Of a stretch of 64,000 nucleotides of DNA, positions 32,984-44,615 are shown piece after piece. The stretch is from NCBI GenBank assembly GCA_039583875.1, contig CM077162.1, positions 64,028,822-64,092,821 on the forward strand, written 5' to 3'. Position 1 is the stretch's first letter. Each line of letters opens with the position of its first letter. The notes under the pieces were generated by a model that was not told the DNA's origin, did no database searches, and saw only the letters and a program-made list of their open reading frames with translations. The translations under genes were made by a program, and so were the position numbers. The DNA is from Platanthera guangdongensis (taxonomy: Eukaryota; Streptophyta; Magnoliopsida; Asparagales; Orchidaceae).

Positions 32984-35024
32984 TTAGTGAACCTTAGAAC
33001 CCAAAGAATTCTTGGGTCCTTGGTACTGGTTAGTTTGCTTCCTAACAAAGCTACCTGCAGGCTTTCCAACAGGCAGTTTGATACTCACTTTGGCACTAGC
33101 ATTGTGCCAACAGTCCATTGCAAAGTGGCCTACCTTGCCACAACACCAACACTCAAACTTATTGTACCTTTGCTTAAGTACTGTCTTTGCTGTTTTATCT
33201 ACAGCTGACTTGTTGAGAGTTGGGGCTTTGCCCTTGGACTTGGACTTAGACTGAACAGTCCTAGCAGGTTTTGAAAACCCCAGTCCAGCTTTACCTTTTT
33301 GATGAACAAATTCATCAATTATGGGTAGAACAGTATTTGGTTTAGAAAACCTAGCAACTAAGTCTTTCTCCTTCTGAAGATTAATCTCCAGACTCTTGAT
33401 TTGATCATTCTTAAATGATATAGCCCATCTGAATCACAGTTATGTGCTTCAGTCTGGCTATCTCATTAAGCTTTTGATCAAACAACTTCTCAAAATTAGT
33501 TGTAGCAGCTTTGAGATTAGCAATTTCCTTTGCCTGACTTTTGGCTAGGGGCTTGCTCTTCTTATAAGCTTGCAACAGAACTTTATATTCATCTATCAAC
33601 TGATGAATATCCTCTTCAGACTCAGATGCACTCTCATCACTTGATGATGATGAATCTGATTCTGTACTGGCACAAGAAATTGAAATAAAAGAACAATGTT
33701 GTACCTTACTAGGTCCTGGCTGCTCCAGGATTTTGTCACTTTCTGTCAATGTCATTAGTCCTTGGCACTGACTGTCTTCTTGTTCATATATAAAGTTCAT
33801 GATCTGAATGAACTCTTCTTCTTCTTCCTCAACAAACAGTCCTATATATGCCTCAGCATCTGACTCAGTTTCTGATGAAGAAATATCTGACAGGCTCTTG
33901 TCCTTTTTGGCAACAAAAGATTTTTCCTTCTTGCCCTTGTATTGAGTCCTTTTCTTGTCACTAGACTCCTTCCTTTTTTCTGGACAATCTGCAATAACAT
34001 GGCCTTGTCTATTACAACAATAGTATACTATTTTTGAAAGAGTTGCTTTGCTAGACTTAATCTTTTTCCTGTCTTTCTTTGAAGACTTTTTATTCTGATA
34101 ATAGTCTTCTTTTCCCTGTGAAGTAGATGGCCTTGTTCTCCACTGTTTCTTCTTTAAGAACTTCTGGAAATGTCTTGTGAAGGCAGCAAAGTCCTCATCA
34201 CTTTCACTGCTTTCAGACTTTCTACTTGCTGACTCATCAGACTCAGTTTCAGGTACTTTTGGTGGTGGAGTTGGTGACTTACTTCTGTACTTTCTGGGGG
34301 CTTCTGTTTTGAAGGCCACTATCCTTTCTTTATGTTCACTTCTTGTTGATTTTTCCTCTTCTTTCCTCACCATTAACTGCATTTCATAGGACAGCAGTTT
34401 GCCAAACAGTGTTGGTGGAGGAATTTCTGCCAACTTTGTCATTTCCCTAATGGCACAGATCTTGGTGTCCCAATCTTTTGTTAGGGACCTTAGAAACTTA
34501 TCATTGAGTTCATAATTACTGAACTCTCTGCCATAGGACATGAGCTCATTCACAATCTTGTAGAACTTCTTATAGCATTCAGTTATGCTATCAGCTTTAC
34601 CTTGTCTAAAACTTTCATATTCTTGGTTTAGCAAGGATTTTCTGTCTTGCCTTACTTCTTCAGAACCCTCCATGTACACAATAAGAGTATCCCACATCTC
34701 TTTAGCTGTCTTACAGTATATCAAATTCTGAAAAGTTGCATCATCTATAACACTCACAATGATGTTCTGAGCCCTTTTGTCCATAGTGGCTAGAATAATT
34801 TCATCCTTTGTCATTTCTGAGAAATCATTAGCTGTTCTCTGATTTGAATCTAAGACTGACACCTTCATTGGCACATATGGCCCTTCTTTCACTGTGATAT
34901 AAATCCTAGGGTCTGAGGCTTCCATAAACAGTCTCACCCTTTCCTTCCATATACCAAAGATCTCTTTTCTACATATGGGTAACTTCATGGATCCCAATTC
35001 CTTGTGATTCTCAGTGGAACCCAT
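32984..35024 (-). pseudogene. gag: Element F gag
   Basis: It is open from ATG 35024 (MGSTENHKELG) for 537 codons to a frameshift near 33411, where two bases present in A are missing. The first zinc knuckle is present. The second knuckle (CX2CX4HX4C) is encoded after the shift, around 33130. The terminal TAA (32986-32984) is at the same place as in A. Confidence 0.88.
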
Positions 35025-35115
35025 GGTTCTTGATTTTCTTGATTCTGTAACTGACTTAGACTGAATCTGCCAACAAAATCTACTCAGATAGTTATGTCCC
35101 TTTTTGAGGAACCTG

Positions 35116-35127
35116 GCTCTGATACCA
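35116..35127 (-). promoter_or_regulatory. Primer-binding site of F
   Basis: On the minus strand this reads TGGTATCAGAGC, two bases inside the LTR terminus at 35130. Confidence 0.93.
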
Positions 35128-35129
35128 CT

Positions 35130-37132
35130 TGAAAGATATTGTACCTAAACACCTAGAGGGGGGGGGGGTGAATAGGTGACTTGAATCTTTTTAACTTTTT
35201 AGGCAGAATTCAGAATCTAACACAGAATTATAACTACTTTAATACAGCACACATTTAGCAATCACAGCATTTCATAACACACAGTAGACACACAGTTTTA
35301 TAGTGGTTCCCCAAGGTTTGGGTACATCCACTTTCCCCCTTCGCCTACCTAGCAGTGTACTAGATTCAGCCCAACTTCTCCACTATCTCAGAACCCCAAA
35401 ATAGGTTCCTACAGCTCAGGCCCAAGGCCCTACAACTCAGCTTCTTCACAAAGCCTACACTCAGCCACCAAGGCCTACACTCAGCCACAACATGCCTACA
35501 CTTAGAGATTTCAATCTCCTATACTCAGGCACTCAAGCCCTACACTCAGCCTTTATAATTACAGGCTTACAACACTCAGATCCCTAAGGATCCTACAAGA
35601 TAATATGAATACAAAATGTTTACTCAACAACTCAGAGAAAAGAGAGAAGAGTTGTGAGTTTCTTGATGAGTTCTTTGAAGAACTCAGCTGAAATCAATCT
35701 GACTTGGCTTTCTTCAAAGCTTCTTGAATGTAGAACTCAATAAGATTGACCTCCTCTGCAGTTGATCCTTGATCTCTGCTACTTAAGATTCAGAACAAAT
35801 CTGAACCCTTATTCTCAGCCTGGTTCCAATGGCTGACTTCTTGGATGAAGCTCTCTCTCTCCAACTTCTTAGATCTTCACTAGATTCTTCAAGGAATAAC
35901 TAGATCTTCTTTGTACTACTTGATGTGTTGATTATCAACTTGGACAACAACTTTCTGTAGACAGCATAAGCCTATTTATAGGCCTTCTTCATGGTAACCG
36001 GTTGGTCCGGTCCATAACAGATTTCTGACAACTCTGACAGGTGCAGTAGACTGGCTGGAATGGTAGCTGTCAAGTCATCCAGTCAGTTCTTGAAAATTCT
36101 GTAACTGTCTGTAAGTGTCGAGACTGTCTATCTTTAAGTGTCGACACATATAGACCAAGTGTCGACACAAGTTGTCTAAGTGTCGACACTAGCCTACAAG
36201 GTGTCGACACAACTCCTTGTGTTGTAGATTTTATATCTCGACACTGCTTCTTCTTCATGTGTCGACACTGAAATTTAGTGTCGACACAAGTACTTGTATT
36301 TCAGTATATTGCTGAATTCTTGTAAGTGTCAACACATCTCCTTTGTGTCGACATATCTTCATGTGTTGAATCTGTTAAGTGTCGACACTTCTTCTTGGTG
36401 TCGACACATGTCTTCAGTGTTGATACTTGCTGAGTGTCGACACAGCTCCTTGTGTCGACACATTCTTCTTCTGTCGAGACTCTGGCTGAGTGTCGACACA
36501 ACTCCTTAGTGTCAACACTTGTACTTAGAATTTTGCTGATCTTTGCTAAGTGTCGACACAGCTCCTTGTGTCGACTCTTTCTTTAAGTGTTGAGTCTTCA
36601 GCTGAGTGTCGACACATTCTTTCTTGTGTCGACACTTTCTTCAAGTGTTGACTCTTCTGCTGTGTGTCGACACATTGCTCTGGGTGTCGACACTTATACT
36701 TAGTCTCTGCTGACTTTTGCTGAGTGTCGACACAGCCTCCAAGTGTCGACACTTTTTGATGTAGACACAGTTTCACTGGGTGTCGACACAACTGCTAAGT
36801 GTCGACACTGCTTCACTACACTTTACTTCATTGAGTGTCGACACAGCTCCTTGTGTTGACACTTTCTGTCTGGTGTCGACTCAGCATCCCTGGTGTCGAC
36901 ACAATGACTCCAAGTGTCGACACTGCTTGCCTGGGTGTCGACACAAGTCTTCTTAAGTGTCGACACTTTCCCTATGGGTGTCGACACATGGACTTAGAAA
37001 CTTTTCCATCTTTCCTGCAAATACTTAACCTGCACAAGTGAACTCAAAACACATCAAATACATTTTGATGTATATCATTGAGTAGGGTGAGGCTTCTTCA
37101 AATCAGGTACATTTAAACCAATGTACCCAACA
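35130..37132 (-). repeat. Element F 5' LTR
   Basis: It is about 2.0 kb long, the partner of 24189-26210, with 11 G in the poly-C position, TATA box 35972-35981 and GTGTCGACAC array about 36114-36987. It ends at TGTTGGG (minus) against the resumed E gag. Confidence 0.93.
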
Positions 37133-38340
37133 GATATCGACCCCCCCAATCCGAGGGTGAGATGTCAGGAGCGCAGAGCGACGTGTTGGTAGAAAGCCTG
37201 CGGCAGAGTAATGAGGCGTTATCGAGGCAGGTAGTGGCTATGCAGGCTCAGATTCAGTCCCTTGTAGCAGTGGTGGCAGGACAGACCCCGAGAGCTCAGG
37301 ACCCCGCTGAGGGGGTAGTTGTTCCTACCCCTCCTGCTCCTCCCGTGCCTTTGGTTGTGGTGCCCCCGGAGATGACGTTCATATCCCAGTTTCAGCGGCT
37401 GAGACCCCCTACCTATGATGGGCAGGCAGATTTCATGATTTTGGATGACTGGCTGATTACCATTGAGGAGATGTTCTCTTACTCAGGGATTACGAACGAT
37501 CAGAGAGTGATGCTCGCTACCTACCAGCTCAAGGGCTTAGCAAAGAATTGGTGGCTGAGGGAGAAAGAGAGCTTAGTGGCAGGTTGCACTTGGGAGTAAT
37601 TTAAGGTGATGTTGTTAAGTAAGTTTCTGCCTTCAATCGAGCGGGACCGTCTAATGAATGACTTTCTTTATTTAAAGCAGAGGAAATTCACGGTTAGTGA
37701 GTATGAGATTGAGTTTAGTAAGTTGAGTCGGTTTGCTCCGGGTCTGGTGAGTGTTGAGGCAGACCGAGTTAAGCGATTTCTGGGTGGCCTAAGAAGCGAC
37801 ATTCAGCAGTTAGCGAATGCCTATGGAGCAGTCAGTTATGCCAGCGTGGTTGAAGCTGCCTTGAGAGTTGAGGCCATTGAGAATGCCAAGAATAGAGGCC
37901 AGAAGTTAAGGAAGGATAAGCGGAAGTCCGATGGAGGGAAGAGCCCTCAGGAACCTGATGCTGTCTCGAGGAAGAAGACCAAAGAGTCTCTTTGTAGCTT
38001 TTGTGGCCGGCCAAGCCACCCCTTTGGGAAGTGTTTCAAAAGGTTGGGAGCGCAGAAGAAGGAACAGGTGCACGCGATTCAGGGTGTTTCCAGGGGAGAC
38101 TTGGTGTGTGCCTTGTGTGGAAGGAATGGGCATGAGGCTGCCCGTTGTTGTTTTCAGACCCAGCCTATTCTGTAGCCAGTTCCCCTCCAGGCTTTGCCAC
38201 CGCCTCAGCAAATGGATAAAGGAAAGGGGAAGCTGAATGTGCTTTCGGCAAACGAAGCGAAGACCTCGACCCAGGTTATCTCAGGTTCGACTCCTCCCAA
38301 GTCGTCTCGTTACGTTCCCTTTTTGGTTATAGTTTTTATT
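37133..38340 (+). pseudogene. gag: Element E gag, main part
   Basis: The frame continues from the short 5' fragment. A predicted coiled coil (LRQSNEALSRQVVAMQAQ), a Pro-rich linker, and the gypsy Gag core (FQRLRPPTYDG to LGGLRSDIQQLA) are followed by two zinc knuckles (CSFCGRPSHPFGKC from 37993; CALCGRNGHEAARC from about 38110). In-frame stops occur at 37597-37599 (TAA where family members usually have a Gln or Glu) and 38173-38175 (TAG). Gag would package element RNA. Confidence 0.85.
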
Positions 38341-41300
38341 TTAGCGCTTGTTCCTTAGATGCATGTGCAATTCGTAGGACGATTTAAGGTAAAGGACCGC
38401 TGGGCGCGCGTTCTCTTCGATTCCGGTGCTACCCACTCGTTTGTGGCTAGAGCCTTCATGGAGCGGTTTAGTTTGGGTCTAGATCATGTGGGTGGTGCCT
38501 TCTGCATTAAGTTCCCCTCTGGTGACTCTATGTTTACGGACCTGGGTGTCCTCAATTGTCTGATTTTGTTGGGAGATTTTCTAGCCAAGGCAGATCTGAA
38601 GGTGATTGACCTGGGGGACTTCGATGTTATTTTGGGCATGGACTGGTTGTCAAGGTATGATGCTGTGATCCAGTGCAAGGGTAAGCGCTTGGACTTCGTC
38701 GAAGACAACGGTCAGCCAGGGAGCGTTTATGGGTATTCCCTCTAGGAGTCTCTAGTCATTTCTGCGGTGCGTGCTCGGAAGTTGCTTGATTCTGGTTGTT
38801 TTGCCTGTGTGGTCTCTCTGGTAGGGACGATTGTTAGTGTGCCCCTCTTGGAAGAGATTCCTGTGGTGTGTGACTTCTCTGATGTGTTTCCTGACGATCT
38901 TCCCGGTCTTCCACCCGATCGAGATGTCGAGTTTGCCATAGATTTGGAGCCAGGCACGCGTCCTATTGTAAAGGCGCCGTATCGGATGGCCCCGCGAGAG
39001 CTGGAAGAGTTGCGAATTCAGCTGGATAAGTTATTGGCAAAAGGCTTTATAAGGCCGAGTGCTTTGCCTTGGGGTGCCCCAGTGCTGTTCGTTAAAAAGA
39101 AGGATGGGTCGATGAGGTTGTGCATCGACTATAGAGAGCTGAACAAGGTTACTATTAAGAACAGGTACCCTTTGCGGCGAATCGACGATTTGTTTGACCA
39201 ACTCCGTGTTAGTGCCGTGTTTTCCAAGATAGATCTTCGTTCGGGCTATCACCAGTTGAGGATTCGGGAGTCAGATGTTCCGCGGACGGCGTTCCGCTCT
39301 CGTCATGGGCATTTTGAGTTTTTGGTTATGTCATTTGGTTTGACTAATGCGCCCTCGGATTTTATGGATTTGATGAACAGCGTTTTCAAGGATTTTCTAG
39401 ATAAGTTTGTGATTGTCTTTATAGACGATGTTTTGTTGTATTCTAAAGATGCGGAGGAGCATGATCGACATTTGCGACAGGTCTTGGCGACTCTGAGAGA
39501 CCATATGCTATACGCCAAGCTGAGCAAATGTGAATTTTGGTTGCCTCAAGTTTCTTTTCTAGGCCACGTGATTAATAAGGAGGGAATATCGGTGGACCCA
39601 GAAAAGATTGTTGCTGTTATGGAATGGGCGAGACCTGTTACTCCCAAATAGATCAGAAGCTTCTTGTGTCTGGCTGGTTATTATAGAAGATTTGTAGAAG
39701 GCTTCTCTACCTTGTCCGCGTCGTTGACCAAGTTGACGCAAAAGAATGTAGCCTTTATATGGGATGGTGAGTGTGAGAAGGCTTTTGAGAAACTAAAAAG
39801 AAGGCTATGTTCGGCTCTAATTTTGTCTTTGCCTACGGAGGGTAGTGAGTATGATATATATGTGGATGCATCGCATGTCGGACTGGGCTGCGTTTTGATG
39901 CAGGGCAGGAAGGTGATTGCATATGGGTCGAGGCAGCTAAAGTCTCACGAGAGGAATACCCTACGCATGACCTGGAGTTTGCAGCTGTGATCTATGCGCT
40001 AAAATTGTGGAGGCATTTGCTATATGGCGCGTAGTGAAAGATTTTCACGGATCATAAGAGTTTGAAGTATGTCTTCACTCAGAAAGAATTGAATCTGCGC
40101 CAGTGGCGGTGGTTGGAGTACGTGGCCGACTATGATGTTGAAATTCAGTATCATCCGGGCAAGGCAAATGTGGTGGCCGATGCCCTAAGTTGGAAGTCAA
40201 GTAAGATTTTTAATCTTTCCGCCGAGCGTCTAGTGGAAGAGTTTCTTTTGATGGACATTTCTGTGGGAAGCTGTGATTCGCAGAGTAGCTTGGCAGTGGC
40301 AGAACCTTCGTGGATTGCGCTTACGAGACTGCATTAGAAGGACGATCCTGATCTTCTGCATTTGTGTCTTCGAGCTGAAAAAGGTGAATTACCAGATTTC
40401 TCTATAGATAATGCAGGTACCTTGAAGTATCGTGGCAGGTTTTGCATCCCCGCGGTTGGAGATATCCGGGATTTGGTGTGCAGAGGAGCCCACGTATCTA
40501 GTGTCGCCTACCATCCAGGGTCGACCAAGATGTATCATGATTTAAAACAGATTGCCTGGTGGTACGAGATGAAGAAGGACATAGCCAGATTTGTTTCAGA
40601 GTGTTTCACTTGCAGGCGTGTGAAAGCCGACCATGGGAGGCCTGGTGGCAAGCTGACTCCCTTGGAGATTCCGATGTGGAAGTGGGAGAGTATCTCGATG
40701 GATTTCATTACCGGCTTACCGAGATCTCCTAAGGTGCATGATTCAGTCTGGGTAATCGTAGACTGATTGACGAAGAGCACTCATTTCGTACCATTTAAGA
40801 TCGATTATCCGATGAGGAAGATAGCCGAGCTGTATCTGGAAGAGGTTGTCAGATTGCATGGTGTACTCGTAAGTATCATATCAGATCGAGACTCCAGGTT
40901 CACGTCTCATTTTTGGAAGAGCCTTCAAGAGGGGTTGGGTAAAGATTTGAGATATTCCACGGCTTATCATCCGCAGACCAATGGTCAGACGGAGCGAGTA
41001 AATCAGATTGTGGAAGATATGATCCGATGTTATATTCTAGACCACGGAGGAGCGTGGGACGAGCGCTTGCGGCTTATGGAATTCGCATATAACAATAGTT
41101 ATCAAGAAAGCCTGCAAATGGCTCCTTTTGAAGCTTTGTATGGGAGGCGCTGCAGGACTCCCTTGTTTTGGGCTGAGCTTGGCGAGGGACCTTTGTTGGG
41201 TCCAGAAGCGCTCGAGGAGATGGAAACCGCTGTGAAGCTTATTCGGGAAAAGCTTCTGATAGCCCAGGAGAGATATGAGAAGAACGCCAATCGGCGTAGA

Positions 41301-41734
41301 TCGGACTTGGAATTTGATGTGGGGGACTCGATGTTCTTAAAGGTCTCCCCGTTATTGGAGTCAAGCAGTTTGGCAAGAGTAGGAAGTTGGACCCGAGGTA
41401 CGTAGGGCCGTTTCCGATCGTTGAGCGGATTGGGGTATCAGCCTACAGGCTGGCTTTGCCCGCAAATTTCCCTGGCGTGCATGATGTCTTTCACGTCAGT
41501 CAGCTGCGGAAATGTGTGGTAAATGGCAGGCAGGTGTTGGATTTTGTGCCTCAGTTGGAGCCAAATCTTTCTTATGTGGAGGTGCCTGTTCGCATTTTGG
41601 ATTCTCAAGTTCAGGCATTGCGGAAGAAGACTATTCCTATGGTTAAAGTTTTATGGAGGAATCAGGATGTGGAAAGCGCGACTTGGGAGTTGGAGTCGGC
41701 TATGATGGAGGCTCACCCTCATCTGTTTCCCTGA
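38341..41734 (+). pseudogene. pol: Element E pol: protease, RT, RNase H, integrase, chromodomain
   Basis: Protease has LFDSGATHSF (Asp at 38419). Reverse transcriptase has FIDDVLLYS (Asp at 39424). RNase H has YVDASHVGLG. Integrase has an HHCC part ending CFTC, SMDF, SDRDSRF and TERVNQ. A C-terminal chromodomain-like segment follows (about 41575-41734, with VKVLWRNQ...ATWELE). In-frame stops occur at about 38356, 38743, 39649, 40335 and 40764 (TGA where VDRLTK is usual, a CGA-to-TGA change). Frameshifts lie near 39957 in RNase H and near 41370 before the chromodomain. The chromodomain would guide insertion toward particular chromatin marks. Confidence 0.9.
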
Positions 41735-41839
41735 TCTTGTGCCTGGTATGCTCTGTTTTATTATATAGCCATTTCCTGGCTCTTTCTCTCTCCTTCTTTA
41801 TAGGAGTGTTGTGAGTAAAGTTTCGAGGCGAAACTTTCT

Positions 41840-41852
41840 TTTAGGGGGAGTG
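41840..41852 (+). promoter_or_regulatory. Polypurine tract of E
   Basis: TTTAGGGGGAGTG lies just before the 3' LTR start at 41855. Confidence 0.85.
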
Positions 41853-41854
41853 GC

Positions 41855-44610
41855 TGTAATGCCCCCGGTTTTTCTGTGTTTTGTTTGACCTTTGGCTGGC
41901 GTTACGATGACGTGTTTCCGGCTCTTTGCCATTGTAGAGCGTGGCCTTAGCTCTTAGGGTTCCCTGTGTAGCCTGTTTGTAGCCTGTTAGCAAGATTCCC
42001 CAGCTAGCCGGAGTCCGTTTGATGACTCGGTTGGGCCTCTTAGGGAATGCTTGTGTTTTGGCTTCGGGTGGTGATATCCCGGGTTTTGTTCGGTGAATGC
42101 TAATTTCGACTTCGCAGTTGTGTTTGTAGCGTGGGTTTATAGCTGCGATATGAATTTTGTCATTTTTCGAGATGTTTCGGGTCTCGTGTTGTTTTGATAT
42201 TGCGTGTAAGTAATTAATATGTATTGATTGTTTATTATTAAACTGATGCTTATATATATAGCCTTAGGTTAGAAATTAGGGCTCAGTTCTTTGCCTCTTT
42301 TCATTTTCTCTTTCTGGAAGAAGCCGCCGCCTGTGCGAGAGGAAGAGAACCGCCGGACTACCCTAGCCTTCGGACGCCGATTCCTGGAGATTTATTGGTC
42401 GAAATTCGATTTCGAGAGTGGATCTGGACTGCTCTCGCCTGGATCTGCATTCTATCTGCTCCTCAGCTTGCTGCTCTGCGGCTAGATCCGAGAGTGGGGG
42501 AGGCCGCCGACCAAGTTTTTCTGGTATTGAGGCAAGTGATGTTCCCTCATCCTTGCCATAGTTGATCTTTGTCTTCTTTTGTTTAAATTTTATCTCTTTC
42601 CTGCTTAAATCTTAGGTGTACGTTAGGGTTCGTTCCCGATCATACCGTGGTTAGTGTAGAAAAGTTCCCGTTAAATCTCAGATTTCCTGAGGGATTGTGT
42701 TTATTAGGGACAGATTTGGTTCGGTTCAGGTCGAGTAGTTGCTATTGCCGATGGATTATGGAACTCTAGAGAGAGGCCTCGTTCTCGTTTTGGTTGTTTG
42801 CTGGGTTTGGCGCCGGTGGCCAGTCGGGGTGTCGACACCTTTGTGTCGACACCGGCCAGCAGTGGTGTCGACACTTGGTGTCGACACCAGCAGCTGTGGT
42901 GTCGACACTTACTATCGACACCAGCAGCAGAGGTGTCGACACTTGGTGTCGACACCAGCATCTGTGGTGTCGACACTTGGTGTCGACACCAGCAGCAGAG
43001 GTGTCGACACTTGGTGTCGACACCAGCAGCTGTGGTGTCGACACTTGGTGTCGACACCAGCAGCAGAGGTGTCGACACTTGGTGTCGACACCAGCAGCTG
43101 TGGTGTCGACACTTGGTGTCCACACCAGCAGCTGTGGTGTCGACACTTGGTGTCGACACCAGCCGCAGTGGTGCCGACACCTTGTGTCGACACCGGCTTG
43201 TCGTGTTGTCGACATATCGTGTCGACACTGGGTGTTGCGCTTGTTTTGGTGTCAGAAAGACTCGGGGTTTGTTCGGGTTAGGCGTGCAAGGCCGCGTCGG
43301 TTGGACCCGACGTTTTTGCCTTGGGTTCGTGTGTTTCTTAGGATTGTTAGTGTGACTTTTTCCCTAGGGTGGGCATTGGGTGTTCGGCTAGTTTCTACAT
43401 GCCGACTCTTGGGTTGTGGTAGGTGGTGGAGTTTTGGTGGCCTCTGGAGGGGTGGTTTTATGTGGAGAGCTGTGCCACCGCCTTTTGCCCCAGTTTGGGT
43501 TGGTGTGTGTGGGACCCTAAAGCTGCCACTATTTGACCCCTTAGCCCTCTTTGGATCTGATTTTGGTTATGTATTCAGATCCATGTTTTGACCACTGCCA
43601 CTTGGCCACGTGTTAGGACTGTTAGTCCCTTTCCTGCTTATGCTTTCTTTTCTTTTGGCATATATGTATATGCTTTTGCTGTTGCAGACTCTTTTGGTAG
43701 GGCATAATGGTTTTATTGCTCGCACTTGGTGTGCTCTGCTGTGCTCTAGACAGTACTCTCTTCTTACTGTCACCCCTTTTCTTTTGCTTATAGCAGTTTG
43801 TTGCCGGGTTGGTAAACCCTTCTTCTTATTGCTCATTAATCTATTGCTCTATTTACCTTTTGATTATTTCCTTGCTGAGGTGTTCTTTTCTTGAATGCCT
43901 CAGGTCCAGGTTGTAGCCAGTTCAGCGGCTAGTTCTTTTGGAGGGGCTTGTTGGTGGCCTCTTGGATAGCTGAGATAGCTGATCCCCGTTTTGTGAGGTA
44001 GTTCTTTACCTTTTTGTATAGACATGCATACTCACCAGTGAGTTCGTGTCAGGTTGTTGGCGCCCACTGGTGGCTTCTTGCGATGCTGGGTATGAACTTA
44101 AACTGCTGTTTTTGCCTATTTTATGGTTGGTTACCTGCTTGTGGGAAGGATTTATGCTAGGTTGCATGTTAGATATTTTAAAACCTAAAAAGTATTATTA
44201 TATGTACCTCATGCATAACATGTTTCTAAAACAAAGACACTATTTTTTTTCCTCAGCGTAAAACACTATCTTTCATACATACTATATTCACCTTAGAGTC
44301 GTGCATACCATGAGTCATCCCCCGGGGACTCTTATGCTCATTTAGGGTGTCAACTTAATTGAACCAAAGTATTTTCTGCTGCGTATAAATATAATTTTAA
44401 CTGTGGACTAGCTGATCCACCGTGCCGAGGGATACGGCCATTCAACTTAACTGATTTTCTTTCACATTTAATCAACGATTTTCCTTAAAATCTAAGGTCT
44501 GGAGTTTTGCCTGAGAGTTTGCAGTTATCCCCTGCACGATGTGGCATCACGGCACGTGTTTTCTCTTGCTCTGATACGATTTCTTCGTTGAGAAAATGCG
44601 GGTTGTGACA
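41855..44610 (+). repeat. Element E 3' LTR
   Basis: It is about 2.76 kb long and collinear with the 5' LTR. It has a TATA-like stretch at 42251-42260 and the 34-bp palindrome array at 42829-43228. The array is cleaner here than in the 5' LTR, with fewer CpG losses. The terminus TTGTGACA is followed by ATTAC. Confidence 0.93.
42829..43228. repeat. 34-bp tandem array of GTGTCGACAC palindromes in the E 3' LTR
   Basis: It has the same organisation as 21693-22092: about 20 palindromes, most perfect. Clean unit starts at 42966 and 43000 give the 34-bp period. Between the LTRs the third spacer alternates AGCAGCTGT and AGCAGCAGA in a similar but not identical order. Confidence 0.9.
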
Positions 44611-44615
44611 ATTAC

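Larger units (their letters stand above)
24189..37132 (-). mobile_element. Element F: second copy of the A family, inverted, inside E
   Basis: It is complete in structure on the minus strand: 5' LTR 37132-35130, primer site, gag, pol, internal box array, 3' ORF, polypurine tract, 3' LTR 26210-24189. Every part is collinear with element A. Relative to A it has a different set of mutations: a frameshift near the end of gag (about 33411), frameshifts in pol near 32700 and 32485, a stop in RNase H, and several breaks in the 3' ORF, but it keeps CAA and CAG where A has stops. F and A are therefore independent copies of one family, about 9 kb apart and facing opposite ways. Confidence 0.93.
20719..44610 (+). 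mobile_element. Element E: Ty3/gypsy chromovirus, host of F
   Basis: The LTRs at 20719-23477 and 41855-44610 (TGTAACGCCCCCGG...TTGTGACA) are flanked by target duplication ATTAC (20714-20718, 44611-44615). The primer site matches initiator tRNA-Met. The coding order is gag, protease, reverse transcriptase, RNase H, integrase, chromodomain, which is gypsy order with a chromovirus end; LTR length and sequence start fit the Tekay/Del group. Element F interrupts gag after eight codons. The polyprotein has several in-frame stops and at least two frameshifts. Confidence 0.93.

Noticed and set aside
24189..37132. E and F as one composite element
   Set aside because: F has its own LTRs, primer site and polypurine tract, and the E gag frame resumes exactly across it, so F is an insertion.
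42829..43228. CRISPR-like regular repeat and spacer pattern
   Set aside because: The spacers are near-identical, the unit is a 34-bp minisatellite inside an LTR, the genome is a plant, and there are no cas genes.
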